Source: Microcella frigidaquae (lineage in GTDB: Bacteria; Actinomycetota; Actinomycetes; Actinomycetales; Microbacteriaceae). Taken from it: DNA of 64,000 nucleotides. This document shows positions 60,964 through 64,000 of the stretch, piece after piece. The first letter of the stretch is position 1; each line of letters opens with the position of its first letter. The stretch lies in the NCBI RefSeq assembly GCF_014200395.1, contig NZ_JACHBS010000001.1:186001-250000 (forward strand). The letters are read 5' to 3'. A program made the translations under genes and the position numbers. The notes beneath the pieces are model-generated. The model saw only the letters and a list, made by a program, of their open reading frames with translations. It ran no database searches and was not told the DNA's origin.

Positions 60964-62178
60964 ATGAGCCTGCGCTCCCTCGCGTCCCTCGGCGATCTCG
61001 CCGGTCGCCGCGTCATCGTCCGATGCGACCTCAACGTGCCGCTGAAGGATGGCGCGGTGACCGACGACGGGCGCATCCGCGCCTCTCTGCCGACGCTGCG
61101 CGCCCTCACCGGCGCCGGAGCACGGGTGGTCGTCGTGTCACACCTCGGCCGTCCCGAGGGCGCGCCCGACGAGCGCTACAGCCTGCGTCCGGTCGCCACA
61201 CGCCTCGGCGAGCTGCTGGAGGCGCCGGTCGCCTTCGCGGCCGACACCATCGGCGAGGCGGCGGCGGATGCGGTGGCGGGGCTCGATGACGGGCAGGTCG
61301 CCGTGCTCGAGAACCTGCGGTTCAACGCGGGGGAGACAGCGAAGGACGCCGCCGAGCGCCAGGCCTTCGCCGACCAGCTGGCTCGCTTCGGCGACGCGCT
61401 CGTCTCCGACGGGTTCGGAGTCGTGCACCGCAAGCAGGCCAGTGTCTATGAGCTCGCGCAGACTCTGCCGAGCGCGGCGGGTCTGCTCATCGCCACCGAG
61501 ACCGACGTGCTCGACCGCCTCACCGAGCGCCCCGAGCGGCCGTACACCGTGGTGCTCGGCGGATCGAAGGTGAGCGACAAGCTCGGCGTCATCCAGCACC
61601 TCCTGCCGCGGGTCGACCGCCTGCTCATCGGCGGGGGGATGCTGTTCACCTTCCTCGCGGCGCAAGGCCACAAGGTGGGCGCGAGCCTGCTCGAGGCCGA
61701 CCAGCTCGACACCGTGCGGGGCTACCTCGCCGAGGCCGCCGAGCGCGGCGTCGAGATCGTGCTGCCCACCGACGTGGTCGTCGCCGAGCGGTTCGCCGCC
61801 GACGCGCCGCACACCGTGCAGAGGGCCGACGACATCGAGGGCGGGCCGGCGGGGGTATCCGGCATCGGGCTCGACATCGGGCCGGAGACCGCGGCCCGCT
61901 TCGCGGATCTCGTCGCCTCATCGACCACCGTGTTCTGGAACGGCCCGATGGGCGTCTTCGAGTTCCCGGCCTTCGCCGGCGGCACCCGCGCGGTCGCTGA
62001 GGCCCTCACGCGGGTCAACGGGCTCGGCGTCGTCGGCGGCGGCGACTCCGCTGCGGCCGTCCGCGCCCTCGGCTTCACCGACGACGATTTCGGGCACGTC
62101 TCCACCGGAGGCGGCGCCAGCCTCGAGTTCCTCGAGGGCAAGAAGCTCCCCGGACTGGAGGTCCTCGGATGGCAGTGA
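60964..62178 (+). CDS. pgk: Phosphoglycerate kinase
   Basis: 1,3-bisphosphoglycerate + ADP to 3-phosphoglycerate + ATP. 404 aa. N-terminal substrate domain [14 protein letters not shown] and [11 protein letters not shown]-terminal nucleotide domain [23 protein letters not shown] and [10 protein letters not shown] variation: the usual NDAFGTAHR loop reads [13 protein letters not shown], with the Arg kept. GGAGGAC precedes the ATG; tpiA overlaps its 3' end by 10 nt. Confidence 0.96.
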   Translation: MSLRSLASLGDLAGRRVIVRCDLNVPLKDGAVTDDGRIRASLPTLRALTGAGARVVVVSHLGRPEGAPDERYSLRPVATRLGELLEAPVAFAADTIGEAAADAVAGLDDGQVAVLENLRFNAGETAKDAAERQAFADQLARFGDALVSDGFGVVHRKQASVYELAQTLPSAAGLLIATETDVLDRLTERPERPYTVVLGGSKVSDKLGVIQHLLPRVDRLLIGGGMLFTFLAAQGHKVGASLLEADQLDTVRGYLAEAAERGVEIVLPTDVVVAERFAADAPHTVQRADDIEGGPAGVSGIGLDIGPETAARFADLVASSTTVFWNGPMGVFEFPAFAGGTRAVAEALTRVNGLGVVGGGDSAAAVRALGFTDDDFGHVSTGGGASLEFLEGKKLPGLEVLGWQ

Positions 62179-62960
62179 ACCGCACCCCGCTGATCGCGGG
62201 CAACTGGAAGATGAACCTCGACCACCTGCAGTCGATCGCCTTCGTGCAGAAGCTCGCCTGGAGCCTCCGCGACGCGAAGCACGACTACTCCGAGGTCGAG
62301 GTGGCGGTCTTTCCGCCCTTCACCGACCTGCGGAGCGTGCAGACGCTCGTCACGGCCGACAAGCTCGACCTGCGCTACGGCGGCCAGGACCTCTCGGAGC
62401 ACGACAGCGGGGCCTACACCGGTGAGGTCTCGGGCGCCTTCCTCGCCGCCCTCGACTGCCGCTACGTGATCATCGGACACAGCGAGCGGCGCCAGTATCA
62501 CGGCGAGACTGACGAGCTCATCGCCCGCAAGACGGTCGCCGCGCTGCGCCACGGCCTCGTGCCAGTGGTCTGCGTGGGGGAGACGGCGGAGGACCTCGAG
62601 AAGCACGGCCCCTCGGCAGTGCCGGTCGCGCAGCTCGGTGTCGTTCTCGCGGCGCTGGAAGCCGATGCCGATGTCGTCGTCGCGTACGAGCCCGTCTGGG
62701 CCATCGGGTCGGGCCAGGCGGCCACGCCCGAGCAGGCCCAGCAGGTCTGCGGCGCCCTGCGCGCAAGCATCGCCGAGGCGCTCGGCGATGAGGCCGCGGC
62801 GCGGACGCGGATCCTCTACGGCGGCTCGGTCAAGGCCGCGAACATCGCCGGCTTCATGAAGCACAAGGATGTCGACGGCGCGCTGGTCGGCGGCGCAAGC
62901 CTCGACGTCGGCGAGTTCGCGAGCATCGCCCGCTTCCCGAAGCACGTCGGCACCGCCTGA
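62169..62960 (+). CDS. tpiA: Triosephosphate isomerase
   Basis: Interconverts DHAP and G3P. 263 aa barrel. N-terminal AGNWKMN (catalytic Lys), IIGHSERR (catalytic His), [11 protein letters not shown] (catalytic Glu) and YGGSVKAAN phosphate loop. ATG 62169 has GGAGG (62157-62161) upstream inside pgk, so it is translationally coupled. Confidence 0.97.
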   Translation: MAVNRTPLIAGNWKMNLDHLQSIAFVQKLAWSLRDAKHDYSEVEVAVFPPFTDLRSVQTLVTADKLDLRYGGQDLSEHDSGAYTGEVSGAFLAALDCRYVIIGHSERRQYHGETDELIARKTVAALRHGLVPVVCVGETAEDLEKHGPSAVPVAQLGVVLAALEADADVVVAYEPVWAIGSGQAATPEQAQQVCGALRASIAEALGDEAAARTRILYGGSVKAANIAGFMKHKDVDGALVGGASLDVGEFASIARFPKHVGTA

Positions 62961-62983
62961 CCCGCCCCCCGCCCGCCGTCCGG

Positions 62984-62996
62984 TAGGCTTGCAGAT
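62984..62996 (+). promoter_or_regulatory. Promoter of secG
   Basis: TAGGCT at 62984-62989, 24 bp after the tpiA stop; leader ~29 nt with GAGAGG (63011-63016) before GTG 63025. Confidence 0.5.
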
Positions 62997-63024
62997 CGTC
63001 CGACACGCGCGAGAGGTTCACCCC

Positions 63025-63273
63025 GTGGAAATCCTTCAGGTCGTGCTCCAGGTCATCCTGGGCATCACGAGCCTTCTTCTGACCCTGATGATCCTGCTGC
63101 ACCGCGGTCGCGGCGGCGGGCTCTCCGACATGTTCGGCGGCGGCGTCACCTCGAACCTCGGTGCCTCCGGCGTGGCCGAGCGCAACCTCAACCGCATCAC
63201 GGTGATCCTCGCCCTGGTCTGGGTGAGCTCCATCGTGATCCTCGGGCTCATCACCCGCTTCAGCGCGGTCTAG
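63025..63273 (+). CDS. secG: Preprotein translocase subunit SecG
   Basis: 82 aa membrane subunit of the SecYEG channel. Two membrane segments (VVLQVILGITSLLLTLMILLH and ITVILALVWVSSIVILGLI) flank the conserved cytosolic loop GRGGGLSDMFGGGVTSNLGASG. Location after tpiA is conserved in actinobacteria. Confidence 0.95.
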   Translation: MEILQVVLQVILGITSLLLTLMILLHRGRGGGLSDMFGGGVTSNLGASGVAERNLNRITVILALVWVSSIVILGLITRFSAV

Positions 63274-63284
63274 GGGAGGCGGAG

Positions 63285-63641
63285 ATGGTGTCAGGAGGCA
63301 GCGCGATCCGCGGCTCGCGGGTCGGTTCCGGCCCCATGGGCGAGCAGGACCGCGGCGTCCACGCTGAGCGCATCGCCGTGTCGTACTGGGATGCCATGGG
63401 CAACGAGACGGTGCGATACTTCGCGGCGAACCTCCCGGAGGAGGAGATTCCCGAGATCATCGACTCGCCGTCGACGGGTCTTCCGGCTGGTCGCGACAAG
63501 GACAACCCGCCCCAGGTGGCGAAGAACGAGCCGTACAAGACGCACCTTGCCTACGTGAAGGAGCGCCGCACCGAGGAGGAGGCTGCGCAGATCCTCGACG
63601 AGGCGCTGCAGAAGCTCCGCGAGCGGCGCGGATCGGCCTAG
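63285..63641 (+). CDS. rbpA: RNA polymerase-binding protein RbpA
   Basis: 118 aa actinobacterial transcription initiation factor that binds the principal sigma factor and stabilises the open complex. The N-terminal IRGSRVGSGPMGE matches the RbpA tail RGSRLG; the core domain region NLPEEEIPEIIDSP lacks the zinc cysteines of the Streptomyces protein; the C-terminal sigma-interaction segment is PYKTHLAYVKERRTEEEAAQILDEAL. GGGGAGG (63273-63279) precedes ATG 63285; it is 11 bp after secG. Confidence 0.9.
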   Translation: MVSGGSAIRGSRVGSGPMGEQDRGVHAERIAVSYWDAMGNETVRYFAANLPEEEIPEIIDSPSTGLPAGRDKDNPPQVAKNEPYKTHLAYVKERRTEEEAAQILDEALQKLRERRGSA

Positions 63642-63662
63642 CCTCGGGCCGTTCGCCAATGG

Positions 63663-63700
63663 GCCGGACTCCCCCGTCGGCTCAGGGAGCCCAGTCCGGC
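63663..63700. terminator. Hairpin between rbpA and the convergent pgl gene
   Basis: GCCGGACT (63663-63670) pairs with AGTCCGGC (63693-63700), with CCC/GGG reinforcing inside. The right arm lies in the last codons of the minus-strand gene. Possible bidirectional terminator. Confidence 0.4.
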
Positions 63701-64000
63701 TGATCCATCGCGCCCGTCCAGTAGCTGGTGGGCGCGATGAGCGCGGCAGGCACCTCTGCCGACGCCGCCTCGTCGACGAGGAACAGCGTGCGCCTCTGCC
63801 CGAGCACGCCGGCGACCGGCACGTCGGCCACGGCCGCACCCGCGAGCGCGAGCCCGAGAGCGGCGGCCTTGTCGGCCCCGGCCAGCACGAGCCACACCCG
63901 CTCGGAGCTGTTGATCAGCGGGAGTGTCAGGCTGAGCCGCTGCGGCGGCGGCTTGGGGGAGTCGTGGACGGCGATGGCGCCGGGCTCGGCCACCGTCGGC
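63682..64000 (-). CDS. pgl: 6-phosphogluconolactonase, C-terminal part (5' end outside window)
   Basis: Pentose phosphate pathway enzyme that hydrolyses 6-phosphogluconolactone. The C-terminal ~105 residues are visible: AVHDSPKPPPQRLSLTL (substrate-binding loop typical of DevB/Pgl) and VWLVLAGADKAAAL. The frame remains open to the window edge, so the start lies beyond base 64000; the in-frame GTG at 63993 is internal. Convergent with rbpA, a position usual in Microbacteriaceae and relatives before opcA and zwf. Confidence 0.88.
   Translation of the reverse strand, partial: PTVAEPGAIAVHDSPKPPPQRLSLTLPLINSSERVWLVLAGADKAAALGLALAGAAVADVPVAGVLGQRRTLFLVDEAASAEVPAALIAPTSYWTGAMDQPDWAP

Overview
The window is one continuous stretch of a high-GC actinobacterial chromosome, most likely from Microbacteriaceae (Micrococcales). 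The evidence is the very GC-rich codon use, the actinobacterial markers RbpA, WhiA, RapZ, an ANTAR regulator and a helicase-dead PriA, a DUF6704 protein in the trp cluster, and an mIHF-guanylate kinase fusion. The assignment rests on gene content and order, not on a database search. No plasmid, phage or IS gene and no CRISPR array was seen.

Layout. (1) 1-5624: pyrimidine genes carA (5' cut by the window edge), carB, pyrF, then the mIHF-gmk fusion. (2) 5703-14007: rpoZ, coaBC, metK, priA, fmt, rsmB, rpe and an FKBP prolyl isomerase. (3) 14072-21495: histidine genes hisE, hisG, hisF, hisI running into tryptophan genes trpE, trpM, a DUF6704 gene, trpC, trpB, trpA with start/stop overlaps. (4) 21530-30241: lgt, gltB, gltD, pyk. 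(5) 30249-41313: the only accessory-looking region. It holds a minus-strand pair (SIS-domain protein and an APH/maltokinase-fold kinase, a candidate amino-sugar salvage module), then a polyamine ABC importer (potD, potB, potC, potA), a TetR regulator, a GT1 glycosyltransferase, a PuuB-like amine oxidase and an aminobutyraldehyde-type dehydrogenase. (6) 41326-41566: minus-strand tRNA-Leu(CAA) with two 80-bp tandem repeats at its 3' side, each beginning with a copy of the tRNA 3' end. (7) 41616-49483: ANTAR response regulator, thioesterase, polA, a DUF885 metallopeptidase-like gene, rpsA, DUF4126. (8) 49557-59045: coaE, uvrB, uvrA, uvrC, rapZ, whiA. (9) 59182-64000: sodA, gap, pgk, tpiA, secG, rbpA and a 3' fragment of 6-phosphogluconolactonase (minus strand, cut by the window edge).

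Regulation visible in the sequence. At least ten genes have a TAnnnT-like (twice TTnnnT) -10 hexamer only 6-7 nt before the start codon, as expected for leaderless mRNAs. Five times the TAG stop codon of the upstream gene is itself the first half of the next gene's TAGrcT -10 box. uvrA and uvrB additionally carry TGTCAGAC 8 and 9 nt before the -10, resembling the mycobacterial RecA-independent DNA-damage promoter (PafBC type). Several housekeeping genes (rpoZ, metK, gltB, pyk, gap) instead have ACC-rich, partly repetitive leaders.

Most of the window is conserved core. The best candidates for something undescribed are the polyamine cluster with its embedded glycosyltransferase, the tRNA-Leu repeat array, the perfect 14-bp hairpin at the potD-potB junction, and the stop-codon/-10 fusion architecture.
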